In this document: positions 20,963 through 32,351 of the stretch, piece by piece
Layout of the letters: each line of letters opens with the position of its first letter
Position numbering within the stretch: position 1 is the first letter of the stretch
From: Haberlea rhodopensis
Taxonomy: Eukaryota; Streptophyta; Magnoliopsida; Lamiales; Gesneriaceae
NCBI GenBank assembly: GCA_907163345.1
Contig: CAJQUN010000513.1
Span: 310,001-374,000, forward strand
Direction of reading: 5' to 3'
Length of the DNA: 64,000 bases
Program-made: the position numbers and the translations under genes
Notes under the pieces: model-generated
Database searches by the model: none
The model's input: only the letters and a program-made list of their open reading frames with translations
Told to the model about the DNA's origin: nothing

Positions 20963-22063
20963 TGTTAGTTCCGGATTTTAAAGATGACAAAACAGACCAG
21001 ACTGATCGAGCCTATGACAAAACAGATCAGATCAATAAAGTCTATCTCAAAACAGACTAGATCGATGTAAACGAGACTGACCAGATCGGCGCAGATCCAG
21101 ATCGACCAACAAGATCAGACCAGACCAGCTCGATACAGATCAGAACAGACGAAGTTAGTAAGCTTCATTCTTCACTCCGAATGATTAACGGTTATTTATT
21201 GAAGCATTTAATGGTGCATTTAATGCTGAACAAGACCAAGGACTGAAGATTACCTTAAATGGTAAATAGACAAAAGAGAGTCTATCTGACAAGCGCCAAA
21301 AAAACAGACCAGAAGGGAAAGTATCTAAAGAAGAAGACTGCAACTTGTTCATATATTGAACAGAGTATATAGTTGCACACAAGGAAATATTGTTGTTGGC
21401 AGAGACGATTATATATAGGTGCAACTGCAAAAGCTCAAAAGAGGACGAGACACTAGAAATTCAAAAACGCATAAAAGATCAATCAACTTTATCAAGCATT
21501 TAGTTGCGCAGAAAGCTATCATCGGAAGATTTCAACTTATCGATCTGCTCAATATTAGAAGCACTGCTTATCGTTTCATTTGATCACTTAAGGATCATTT
21601 GTGCTTAGATAAACCACTCTTTCAATTGTATTTTGTTCTAAGATAGAAGAGTGATTCCTTTGTAACTGTCAGACAGATTGTGTCTGAATAGATTGAGAGA
21701 CTAGGAGTTTCAATCTGATAGTGGAGTAAATCCAGCTGAATCAGGGTTGTACAAAAAGTTGTATTACTTAAAGTCTTCTAGTGAATCCTTCCTTGATTGG
21801 AAGAAGGGGAGACGTAGAAGGATTTGCCTTCGAACTTCCAGAAACATATCTCTTCTACTTATATTTCGCACTATCTTGCATTCCGTAGCCATCAACCATT
21901 CTTACTAGCTAAGAACATACCATTTTCGCACTTTCATTTCAGTGGTCTATTCTGCGTATGTACTAGTTAAGAAACAGATTTCATTTGCCAACCTGAGTGA
22001 AATCAATAAGAATTAATTTTTGGAGGACACCCCCCCTCTAAACACTCCCGTCCGATCCTAACA
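20963..22063 (+). repeat. Copia-2 3' LTR
   Basis: It runs from TGTTAGTTCCGG to GATCCTAACA, 1101 bp. Alignable with the copia-1 LTR (shared AGAAGGGGAGACGTAGAAGGATT block and T/C-rich end) but with many differences. Confidence 0.92.
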
Positions 22064-23962
22064 AGGTTTGTAATGAAAATAGTGAGTGAGAGATAATAAT
22101 TGAACACATATGATTTTTAATAAGTCCGGGTGTGAGTAGTTGAGGCTCGGGTTTTTTGAGCTTTGGTACTATATATACAAGTGGACTCGGTGTTCAATCA
22201 GATGGCATTTCGTTTTTCTCTCAGTCATGTTTCCCTCTCCCTTCCCTTTCCCCTTTCCCTTCTCTCTCCCTTGGAGGAAAATCGATGGAGGCACGATCTC
22301 GGAGCGAGATTTCTCAAAGATAATTGGGTAATATTCTTCCCCTCGCTATTATCTACAATTTGATAGTAGTTTTATTGTATTTGGATATAGGGTTGGGATT
22401 GAGTTATGGAATTTTGGAGATTTTGGTTGTTATGTTTTGGGGAAGATTTATGGTTCCTTGTTGAGGATTTATGGTGTATTGTGTGTTGGGATTATTATTC
22501 TGGGGGTTTTCGCTCGAAAAACATCATTTTTAGGCTAATTCAAAGCTCGTCGATCGATCGCGCGATGTTGGAAAATTTAACGACGATAAACAATGTGCTC
22601 GATCGATCGAGCAAAGGGACCGATCGATCGAGAAGGTCAGGCGATCGATCGAGCATTCTTCTCGACCGATCGAGTGAGGATGAAAATGTGTTGCGAAATG
22701 TTGTGGCTCTCGATCGATCGAGAGCTTCTGGCCGATCGATCGAGACGCCAGATTTTGTGGAAACTATTGGTTGGTCATGGAACTGATGCACGCTTCACCC
22801 GAGTATTTTAAATGGTTAATCATCATGATTGACGATGTATTTGGCAAGATGAATACGTGCTTGGGTATGTGTTGTGTGCACGTAATTATTGTGAGTTATT
22901 AACTATGTTTATCGAATAATTCACCGGATCTCGGGGCAAAGGCAATGGTTGGCTCTTGCTATTGGATTATAAGGTACGTGTAATGTACGAGCATAGTTAA
23001 TATATTATTGTCATGTGCATGAATAATATATTGTTGATGCAATCATTTTGATGTGCATTGAGGATTATGTAGTGCCGCTATTTAGCGAGCTATGGTTATG
23101 ATGTTGTCGCTGTTGAGCAAACATCGGTTATGATGCCGCCACTGTTGAGCGTGCGAGAGGATAGAATACTGTCGCTATTAAGCGAGCAATGTGAACGATG
23201 AAATAGAACTGTGGAATCATTGTTGAGATATATGTGATATCTGCAAATATTAGTGTGATGATTTAATTATAACTGATTATAGAATTAATGGTTTGAGCAT
23301 GGGCATAGTTAATCAATGCAATGATTAACTGATTTTGGGAGTTCGATGGTTTTGGTTATTGTGAGAACAAGAATAGCACGGGGGATCCCATATGATAACG
23401 ATACTATACGTGGATTATCTTTTAAATTTACAGCTTTATATTCTGTAAATTATGAATTGTGATATTGTTGTTATTGAGATGATGTTATTGGTATGCTCAC
23501 CTCGTGTGGGGACTGTTTCTGTTGGGACAGGTGAACAGGTACAACGCCAGTTCAAGAGTTGAGTTCGGGTTGTCGATTGGGAATGCTTCTAGGGCTAAGG
23601 TACCAATGTTGGTATTGAGTAGTATGTTGTATACATTAGATACACATTCACTTATTCAATTCTCACATGTGAGTATTTTGATGTGTATATTGGTCGTATA
23701 AAGGTTATGAGCTTTTCTCTTTTCATTTATGTGTCGCATGCAATTAATTAGAGGAATTTCATGATGAATTGAGAACACGTTAGTGTGTTATGAGGTGCAT
23801 ACTTATGCAAGTTGAACTGTATGGGAATTGAACATTAAGAGAATTGATGTCAAAATTTTATAGATGGCATGTTGATGCTAAGAATTCTCTAATGGCATGA
23901 ATGCATGCACTAACATATGTGATAATGCACTAATAGCAGGTTAAGGTAGCGAGGGCCTTACA
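22064..23962 (+). repeat. LARD2 5' LTR, right part
   Basis: TATA box CTATATATA at 22169-22177; CGATCGATCG cluster 22551-22745; donor AAG|GTACGT at 22974 with a GTAC...GTAC inverted repeat (22974-22988); CGCT...AGCG hairpins at 23072-23190; acceptor-like block 23492-23543; end GGGCCTTACA. Confidence 0.88.
22551..22745 (+). repeat. CGATCGATCG palindrome cluster, LARD2 5' LTR
   Basis: Seven CGATCGATCG or near copies, often extended to CTCGATCGATCGAG. The 3' LTR copy is at 28286-28482. Confidence 0.9.
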
Positions 23963-23983
23963 TTAGTGGTATTAGAGCAGTGG
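23963..23983 (+). other. LARD2 primer-binding site (one mismatch)
   Basis: TTAG then TGGTATTAGAGCA (23967-23979): C to T relative to the other PBSs. Confidence 0.85.
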
Positions 23984-24469
23984 TTTGCTCTTTTGTGCTG
24001 TTGATGGCCTATGGATGTGTGATAGAAATGCGTAGCACATAGTTATGCATGCTTGTAGTTATTGTTGTGTGACACAACTATTTTGCTTGTGTGCATATGT
24101 GATATGATATCATAAATGAAAGGTGTTATGCTAACCATATGGTTGCAGGATCGTATGGAATACGATGAGAATGGCATTGATGGAAATGATTTGCACTTTA
24201 TGCAATAAGTGCTAAGAAATCTGATTTTGTAGGAAAATCAGAGAATGAGAAATATGATGCACTGTCTGAGACAAAGAATGATAGACAATATGGGGTCGTC
24301 AATAGGTGACGACAGATGATGTGATAACCAGGTATGGTTGCATTATGATTATGAGAATGCAGGTACATGTGAATGTGGACAGTCATGGAGAGTGCTTTGT
24401 TATCACGATACATAAATGCTTAATATTGTTGTTATGCATGTGAATGTATTGTAATTATTGTACTGCTAT

Positions 24470-25265
24470 GGGTATATCGATTAGCGATGGATCAGAATAT
24501 TTTCCGCTGTCTTATCAAGCGATGAATCAGGGTATTTGTCGCTGTCAAATTGTAGCAAGGGTCGCTGATATGTCAAAGCGATGGATATCTTTGAACCGTT
24601 GATAATTTGAAGTGAGGGATATTATTGAGCCGTTGATACAATGTAGTGGGACTTGTGAATTGTTGTATAAATTGTGCATATTGATATCATTGTATTGATG
24701 CACGTATGTTAAGCAGCGATGGATCAGGATTTTGCCATTGTCATATTGTAGCGTGAGTCACTAATATGTCGAAGCGAGGGATATCATTGAGCCGCTATGG
24801 TACATGATATTTGCCGCTACTTATCGAGCGCTGGATCAGGATATTTGCCACTGTCACATCGTAGCGCGAGTCACTGATGTGATACCGTTGTATACGTAGC
24901 GATGATGTGACGCCGTTGTATACATAGCAATGATGTGATACTGCTGTATACGTAGTGATGATGTGATACCGTTGTATACGTAGCCATGATGTGATACCGC
25001 TGTATACGTAGCAATGGATTATACCGCCATTGAGCGATGAGTGTGGATTGTATACTGCCATTAGGCGATGAATATAAATGTGCCGCTATCATGTTAGCGA
25101 TGAGTAATATTATTGCTATTGTGTTAGCATTATTTATGGATGTCATGTGTTGACATGTACCGTCACGAGTTAATGATATTGTGGATGTCATGTGTTGACA
25201 TGTACCGTCAAGAGTTGACGAGGATATTATGGATGTCATGTGTTGACATGTCGTCACAGGTTGAT
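24470..25265 (+). repeat. LARD2 mini-hairpin array
   Basis: Irregular repeats of short inverted repeats: GTATACGTAGC-type units (about 24890-25020), CGCTA-tcatgt-TAGCG (25084-25099), TGCTA-ttgtgt-TAGCA (about 25114-25129), TGTCA-tgtgt-TGACA (25141-25155 and 25186-25200) and CGTCA-agagt-TGACG (25206-25220). It stands at the same distance from the PBS as the arrays in LARD1 and LARD3. Confidence 0.75.
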
Positions 25266-27590
25266 GATGAATTTTACGATGGTACGGTATGGCGGGCGAT
25301 GATTGACTTGTGCCGTAGTTACGATAAATAATACACATATAGATGTGCGTAGTGAATCGTATGATTTGAGTGCCACTGGTTGGGCGCGATGGTGTGCATC
25401 ACAGGTGGACACGAAACCATTATGCCAAGCGGGTTTGCTCGATGGATAGATGTTCATGCCGTAAAGTAAGTGTACTGCAGCACGTATTGTGGTAAACGTG
25501 TTAAGAGTAGTGGTGCCTTTGGGTATGCTCGTTGAGTTGGCTACAACCAAGCGACTTGAAGTGTATGTAGTTATCGAGGGAACTCCATACATATGTCGAT
25601 GTGGTGTATGATGGGCGTGGTAGCACATACACATGAGAATGTGAAATAGATCGTAACGGGTTAGGATTGAATTGTGATTGAGTAAGGACATTGATATGTC
25701 CTTTGTGTATCGGTATTAGAGAAATAATGGATGATGATCCACTACTCTAATTGATGGTACGCCATTGTATATCGGGATTGAACGTATGATACGTTGGTAG
25801 ATTTTGGTATAAACCTTAGGAGGTTGCGAGTTGCTAGCCAGGTAAGATGAATTATTGTTGCAGTAATATAGTGACCTTTCTTATTAGAATCGAGTGTAGT
25901 GAATCATATGATGATACAATGAGAGGTTATAGTGGACTCGTGTAGTCACTATAATACCTTTGAGTTTTTGGTCAGAGATACCTCAAGGGAGCTTTCAACT
26001 CAGCTTGGTCGGGAGTACCAACGTGAGGGTTAATAAGTTATTGTTACCTCTAATTGAGAATTCTTGTATTGAGGATGCAATGGTGAGACGTAACCGGAGT
26101 TGTGGGATATAGTTAGTGTGGTAACACTACTGTATCGATTATATCTCTTGGAGAGATTTAGAACAATACTGTTGTGGAAACAATTGGTATCGGTTGTGAG
26201 TTGATTATGAATCACCCATGGTGAGCATTACTGGTGGTGGACAGGGTAATGACTTTGTGTTATTTGTGAGACGTCTCTGGGGAAATGCTCGAAAAATGTT
26301 GAGTACTATAGTATTAGTAGGAGCATCGTTAGAATTTGTATACGCCATGTATACGAGTTTGAGTATGATAATTGATAGTGGCAAGGATGCAATATCCCAA
26401 CCAGTTGTGTATGTATTGGTTCAAGGATACATTTCAGTATAAATGTATCCAGATTATCCGGACGGTGGTTCGAGATTGGAAAGTCATGGAGGCATAACAC
26501 CTTCCTTGCGAAGGAAGAGGTATTGATATACTTGTTGGAAATCATTGTAAGATTCGATGAGTTGATTCGCATGGTGTTGATGTTGAATTCACACCATTAA
26601 TCGTTGGTTCGTCAATCATTGTTCTCTTCTGAGTGAGAATAACTGGGTGATTGAAATGTCTGTGTTTGAGGCTTGTGGGTATGATTAGAGATACCCAAGT
26701 CGATTGTGGTTAATTTGTCGTCGAGGTATACATATCAGTATGTATATTGTGGGCCAAGATTGTTATGCTTGGGAGATTGTGGTATCCTTGAGATTGTTAA
26801 CTCGGTGGGACAATTTATTCTGATGAATAAACTGGAAGGTTTGGTAGATTCTCTTTTGACAAGAGATTGTCTTGTTTTGGGTCAAGACAGTTCTTTACTG
26901 GTAAATTCGATAGTATCCTTGTATTAGAATTACTAATTCTAAGTGTAAACAAGGGATGCCTAGGATTCAAATTCGCTTGGTGTCGTTGTCGACACAAGTG
27001 GTAAGAATGCAAATGTTTTTTTTTTCTTGCATGTTCTCTATGGGATTTGACTCTGTGGAGTTTTTTGTAGTGTGTTGGACCAAGATGTGATTTCTTGGAA
27101 CGCACGATGTGGACATCTATGAGGATGTATTTTTTTTTGTATTGATCGGTGGTCGTGGGTTGCCCGATCCGAGTTGCAAGTGGTGCAACTACTCCTTGGC
27201 TGGAGATGGAATTGGAGAACGGAAACTGGGATTAGTATGATATATTGTTGCATACTGGTAGTTTCCTTCGTAACGATGTGTTTGACATCGTAGACTAAGT
27301 CGTAGAGATATCATTGAGGCAATATCTATGTTGGAATCAGTAATGATTCGAATAGTTAGCAGTTATGGTTGTCTGGCTACTTTTGGGTGGTTATCATCGA
27401 TGTATGTTAACATCTTTTAAGGTTGTGGTTTGGAAGGATAACTCCATTCCAGAATTTGGTGCAAGGTCGATATCATCGCAGTTGGTGTGTCGGTCATGGT
27501 GTGTTTATGATTTGATACTGCGCATTCGAGTCGAATTGCGAGGTCTTGGTGGTACTTGATGTACGCATGTGAAAATTCAAGGACGAAATT
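25266..27590 (+). other. LARD2 internal domain, 3' non-coding part
   Basis: No coding signature. Hairpins matching those of LARD1 include GGACAT-tg-ATATGTCC (about 25687), GGAT-gatg-ATCC (about 25728), AGTTGC-aagtggt-GCAACT (about 27172), ACGATGT-gtttg-ACATCGT (about 27274) and GAATCA-gtaa-TGATTC (27334-27349). Confidence 0.6.
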
Positions 27591-27592
27591 TT

Positions 27593-27608
27593 ATTAGTGG
27601 GGGATAAA
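27593..27608 (+). other. LARD2 polypurine tract
   Basis: TTAGTGGGGGATAAA directly before TGTGATATCC; a variant GGACGAAAT motif precedes it. Confidence 0.85.
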
Positions 27609-28698
27609 TGTGATATCCGAAAATTAATTATGTTGATCCCAGAGTGATTATAATTCTTAATGGATTTTAAGTGTAGTAATTATGAGATAATTACAGTGTT
27701 AAGACTCCCGGGGATTTTAATCCGGTATCGGGGTCGTTGGACCTAGAGGTTGAGATTTATTATCATTAAGGTGTTAAACCTTTGGGATCTGGAATCTAGG
27801 GAGCTTTGGATTGAGGTTGGTAAGAAAAATAGTGAGTGAGATATAATTATTGAACACAAATGATTTTTAACGAGTCAGGGTGTGAGTATTTGAGACTCGG
27901 GTTTTTGGAGCGTTGGTACTATATATACCAAGTGGACTTAGTGTTCAATCAGTTAGCATTTCGTTTCTGTCTCTCGCTCACGTTTCCCTCTCCTTTCCCT
28001 TTCCCCTTTCCCCTTTCCCTTCTATTTTCTTCCTTGGAAGAAAATCGATGGAGACTCGATCTCGGAGCGAGATTTCTCAAAGATAATTGGGTAATCTTCT
28101 TCCCCTCGCTATTATCTACGATTTGATAGTAGTTTTATTATATTTGGTTAAGTATAGGGTTGGGATTGAGTTATGGATTTTTGGAGATTTTGGTTGTTAT
28201 GTTTTGGGGAGGATTTACGGTTCCTTATTGAGGATTTGGTGTTGGGATTATTATTATGGGGGTTTTAGGCTATTTCAGAGCTTGCCGATCGATCGGCAAG
28301 GGGGCGCCAATCGATCGCGAGATGTTGGAAAATTTGACGACGATAAACAGTGTGCTCGATCGATCGAACAAAACGACCGATCGATCGAGAAGGTCGGGTG
28401 ATCGATCGAGCGAGGATGAAAATTTGTTACGAAAGTTGATGTGCCTCTCGATCGATCGAGAGCTTCTGGTCAATCGATCGAGCTGCCAGATTTTGTGGAA
28501 AATATTGCTTGGTCATGGAACCAATGCACGCTTCGCCCGAGTATTTTAAATGGTTAATCATCATGATTGATGATGTATTTGGAGGATGAATACGTGCTTG
28601 GGTATGTGTTGTGTGTACGTAATTAATTGTGAGTTATTAACTGTGCTTAACGAATAATTCACCGGATCTTGGGGCAAAGACAAGGGTTGGCTATTGTC
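27609..28698 (+). repeat. LARD2 3' LTR, truncated
   Basis: It starts TGTGATATCC; TATA box at 27919-27927; CGATCGATCG cluster 28286-28482. Identity with the 5' LTR ends at about 28698, just before the donor/hairpin, so the right half is missing. Confidence 0.85.
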
Positions 28699-30034
28699 AC
28701 AAAAGGCGTGAGAAAGGTGTGAGATCCAGCAAAAGGCGTGAACGATAGGAATGAAATGAACGAAGGTTTTTGAGAAAAGAAATGAGAGAGAAGATATTTT
28801 ATTTGTTCTGGGGATTATGAAGTTCTAACGCATAAAGGCGTGAGATCCAGCAAAAGGCGTGGTAAGGAACAAGCGCTGAACCGCTTTTGTTGTTGTGTGA
28901 TAATTATGGGATATTGTAATGTTATTTTTAATAATGTGACCACAAAAGTGTTAAATTCGGGTATTTTTGTAGTAGTATATGACACTCGGATTGTATATAT
29001 TAATATATAATATATAATATGAATATTACATATTGTTTATAAATAACATGTTTTTACTTTTTGAAATAAATGGTTTAATTATTTTTGTTGAAACTTATGA
29101 TATAAAACAAATAAGATATGCCATTATTTGAAGCAAATAATTTTTATATTAGGTAATTATTGGGGGTTTTTAAATTTTCTAACCCAAAAACGATTATTTT
29201 AACAATAACCCAAACTATTATGGTTTAACAAACTAACTCAAGTCACCATTTACGATTGAAGATACCATTTCAGAAGTCATCTTCAATAATAAAAAATAAA
29301 ATATTATTTTTCTAGTATAGCGTCTTTAGGATTTCCTTCCATTCTCACATATGTTGAAACTTGACCAACATAGAACTAGAAATATTATGTCTCAATTGAT
29401 CAATATGACTCGCTTCGTTGCCTACTAAATCCGACTCCCGGCCTTCAAACCAGTATCCCTGCCATAAGATGCGTCTAACCACCGCCCAAGAAAGGTAACT
29501 GCTGCACTTGTTGTGGCCATGGCTCGCTGCCATCGCTGGAGAAAAGTGAAGCCACCCTACCACCAACACCAAGATAAGTTGTTGACCCTGTAGGAAAGTT
29601 CATCTGATGATCACTTTTAAATATTTGATTTAGTTATAATTTTCTACATCTAAATTGGTGAATAAATAAATTTAGTTAAAAGTGGCTTATCTTATGTGTA
29701 AGAGTTAGGCGACAAAATAATGGAGAATATGATGTTGGGACAAAATTATAAAAAAACAATATATTTGATGTGACGGGTTATACCAAAATTATTATACCAA
29801 AATTATTATACCAAAATATTCAAGATCATGAGATTTGATCCACATGCAATTAATTTTGAAACCAACTACTACTCTATTCAAACTTGAGTACTTAGCTGAA
29901 ACCCTGTATGGTTTACATAAAAAGAACATTATTTCTACGGAAAATGATATCTTTGTCAACCTCTGGATGCACAAATTATCCAGACATTCATATCCAAGAA
30001 TGAGCTCTTTGATACCATTTATAGTCACCGAATC
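28699..30034 (+). other. Unassigned AT-rich DNA
   Basis: No gene recognised. A repeated GGCGTGAGATCCAGCAAAAG block with a second GGCGTG occurs twice (about 28720 and 28825). A 14-bp tandem repeat (TTATACCAAAATTA, three copies) lies at 29778-29819. ORFs here are short and without motifs. Probably degraded transposon or host intergenic DNA. Confidence 0.6.
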
Positions 30035-30039
30035 TTTGT

Positions 30040-32332
30040 TGTGAGACCCCGTTATCACATCAAGATATTAAGGTGCAATTTAGAGAACTAAACATACATG
30101 TGATTATATCAGAGTAATGTGCCGTGTTGATTAACCTGAGCTTTAGAGATTACAGTACCAAAATGTTCCAAAAGGAAAGACATACTTCCTACAAAGGTAC
30201 TACATCATAGTCTTACTCTACTCAGTAGAAGCTATACAAAAACTCTAACATGTTAATCCTGTAGCACTCCTTACAGCTCAGCATATCAACCCCGGCCCTG
30301 GTTCTCGTCAACAAAAGCACCTACAAAGACAATCCCCAACACATGAGCATAACACAATTCATATTTAACATAATATGAAAGTAAGGCATAAATGCAAATC
30401 TTAAACACAAGCCCTTCCTGTATTTCCAGCATTTATATCGCCCATTGGTTGTCCCTGTACCATAATTCATAACAGAAACACGTTATATGAATGTATGGAT
30501 ATGCAATGTCATGACATTCCTTTTCCCTTAATTCCTTATTTCATCCTGAGCCCTTATCATTAGTACATTTTAATGCTTCTTGCTACTCCATGTAAGCGGA
30601 ATCCTTCCTCGCTTCCAATGGACTTTAGCGTTGCTACTCCATGTAAGCGGAATTCTTCATCGCTTCCAATGGAATTTAGCGTAAGCCATTAAAATCCTTA
30701 CTAAGATAACTTTGACTCGTGAAATACACCTCTTATATTTCACAACATACATATGCAAAAACAATGCATAAAAACATGTATCATAACCATAATGCACCAC
30801 ATTGCATTCATCATGTGTCATAAAGACAAACATAAAGTACATGTTACCGTTGGGATGCCCGTACGTCGCTTACGTACCTTTCAAAAGATAGAGGAGTCAA
30901 TCGACTTTATCTCTTCGGTTGTGCTGGCACCTGGGATGGTTCTACATAGCCACACAACACAATATTAGGCACCTCATAATAATCCGGAAGCAAAACCAAA
31001 TAAAAAACCAAATTAATCCTTCAATATCATCTCGCGATCGATCGCCCATGAGCCCCGATCGATCGCGAGATGCTACTGCCTCGCATACCAAAAAAAAACA
31101 TTCAGCGATCGATCGCCCCAATATTGGCGATCGATCGCCAAAACCTACTGGAACGTCGCGATCGATCGCGCCTCCTTGGCGATCGATCGCCAACCTTGTT
31201 CCTTTGGCGATTTTCCAGAATTGCTTAACACCGATATTCATACCCTTAAATCTAACATGTAGGACATAATACATACCAAGATCATCATGCTAGCATTTGA
31301 ACTACACTACCCTGAGTGTATTCAAACCAAATATACACCCTGAGCATAAACCTACATGCATAAACATCGATCATTTAAACAAGTACTGGATCAACTTTTT
31401 CTGGAAACAGGGCACATTTTCATTTCCAGAATTCGTGAGCACCACTTTTCAAGCTATTAAAACTAACACATATAACATAAATCGTGCTCAACTAAACATT
31501 CCAAGGGCTTCAAAAAAACTACCATGCATATTTTTACATCAGAGGTTCTCCAAAATATAAGCTTATCATGCATGATAACACCTCCTCAAAAACACTCCCA
31601 ACCCACGTTTTCCAGAAAAACAGAGGAAATCTCTACCCAGATTTTTGAGCACTACGTTTCACAAGCTTAAATCTTCCACATAAAACATGCATCATGCTTA
31701 AGGAAAATTACAGAGAGACTCATAAAAACACCATGTAAGCATTTAAATCACAGGTTTCAAGAAACATATGCTAACATGCCATTTTTCACCATGCTCAAAA
31801 GTAGAACCAAACCAGTTTTCCAGAAAGAAACAGGGTAGGTTTCTCACCCTACTTTGCCCCGATTTTTGAAGGATTTCCAGGCGATGGAAATGGAAGGGCT
31901 CCTCCTAAAATTGCTTAGCAGCTGCTGGATGGTATTTTGGAAGAGGAGGTTCGAAATTTGGAGTGCTGGAAAGGTGTTAAATTATTGAGCCAAGTGGAAG
32001 CATGGCCAGCTCATGCTGAGTCAAAGTATGGGTTGGGGGGGGTGGTTAAGTGTTGGGTGGTTTGATGTGTTATGTTTTGGTCCCGAATTAGCACGATGTA
32101 TTTAAAATATTCCCACATGATATTTATAGTATTTTCTCAACAAAATACTTCAATTACCCTTTTGCATGCTTTACCAAAACAAACAATACACACCCCAAAA
32201 ACCCAATACATGTTACATGCACCCTGAAGTAAATCTCCCCAATAAAATTTATCCAATCCCATGAATTAACACCTTAACATCACAATATAACTTAAATGAT
32301 TAAAATCACATAATCATTTCGGGGATATCACA
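30040..32332 (-). repeat. Gypsy-M 3' LTR
   Basis: On the minus strand it starts TGTGATATCCCCG and ends GGGGTCTCACA. TATA box at 32121-32129 (inverted); CGATCGATCG cluster 31034-31191; GTACGT hairpin/donor 30861-30877; a tandem pair of GCGGAAT...CGCTTCC units at about 30580-30670. Confidence 0.95.
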
Positions 32333-32351
32333 ATACTCCCCTACTTATAGG
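32333..32351 (-). other. Gypsy-M polypurine tract
   Basis: On the minus strand CCTATAAGTAGGGGAGTAT, directly before the 3' LTR; nearly the same tract as gypsy-P. Confidence 0.9.

Larger units (their letters stand above)
18782..22063 (+). mobile_element. Copia-2: 3' part of a related Ty1/copia element hosting copia-1
   Basis: It comprises the 3' part of the extra ORF, hairpins, a polypurine tract and an LTR (20963-22063). Homologous throughout to copia-1 but clearly diverged, so it is a separate subfamily. Its gag, pol and 5' LTR must lie left of the window. Its own insertion site is the 5' LTR of LARD2, which resumes at 22064. Confidence 0.88.
22064..28698 (+). mobile_element. LARD2: non-autonomous LTR retrotransposon, 5' cut by copia-2, 3' truncated
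   Basis: A 5' LTR part (22064-23962), a non-coding internal region (23963-27608) and a 3' LTR part (27609-28698). 22070 onward aligns with about 27820 onward in the 3' LTR, which proves the two are LTR copies. No retroviral protein motif in any frame. It has the same architecture as LARD1, but the sequence is alignable only in short blocks, so it is a different family. The 3' LTR stops abruptly at about 28698 against unrelated DNA; no target duplication can be read. Confidence 0.88.

Noticed and set aside
22406..22811. Overlapping ORFs in several frames and both strands rich in DRS/IDR/RSI residues (also near 28087-28549, 30919-31274, 37986-38341, 44855-45322, 51694-52161)
   Set aside because: They are the translation of CGATCGATCG, which stays open in every frame on both strands. 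No shared protein frame or domain.
28917..30034. Host gene fragment in the AT-rich gap (ORFs at 29345-29572 and 29792-30058)
   Set aside because: Short, no motif, no codon or splice pattern that I can support.
30657..31560. Short ORFs repeated identically at 37724-38627
   Set aside because: They are the two gypsy-M LTR copies; no protein signature.
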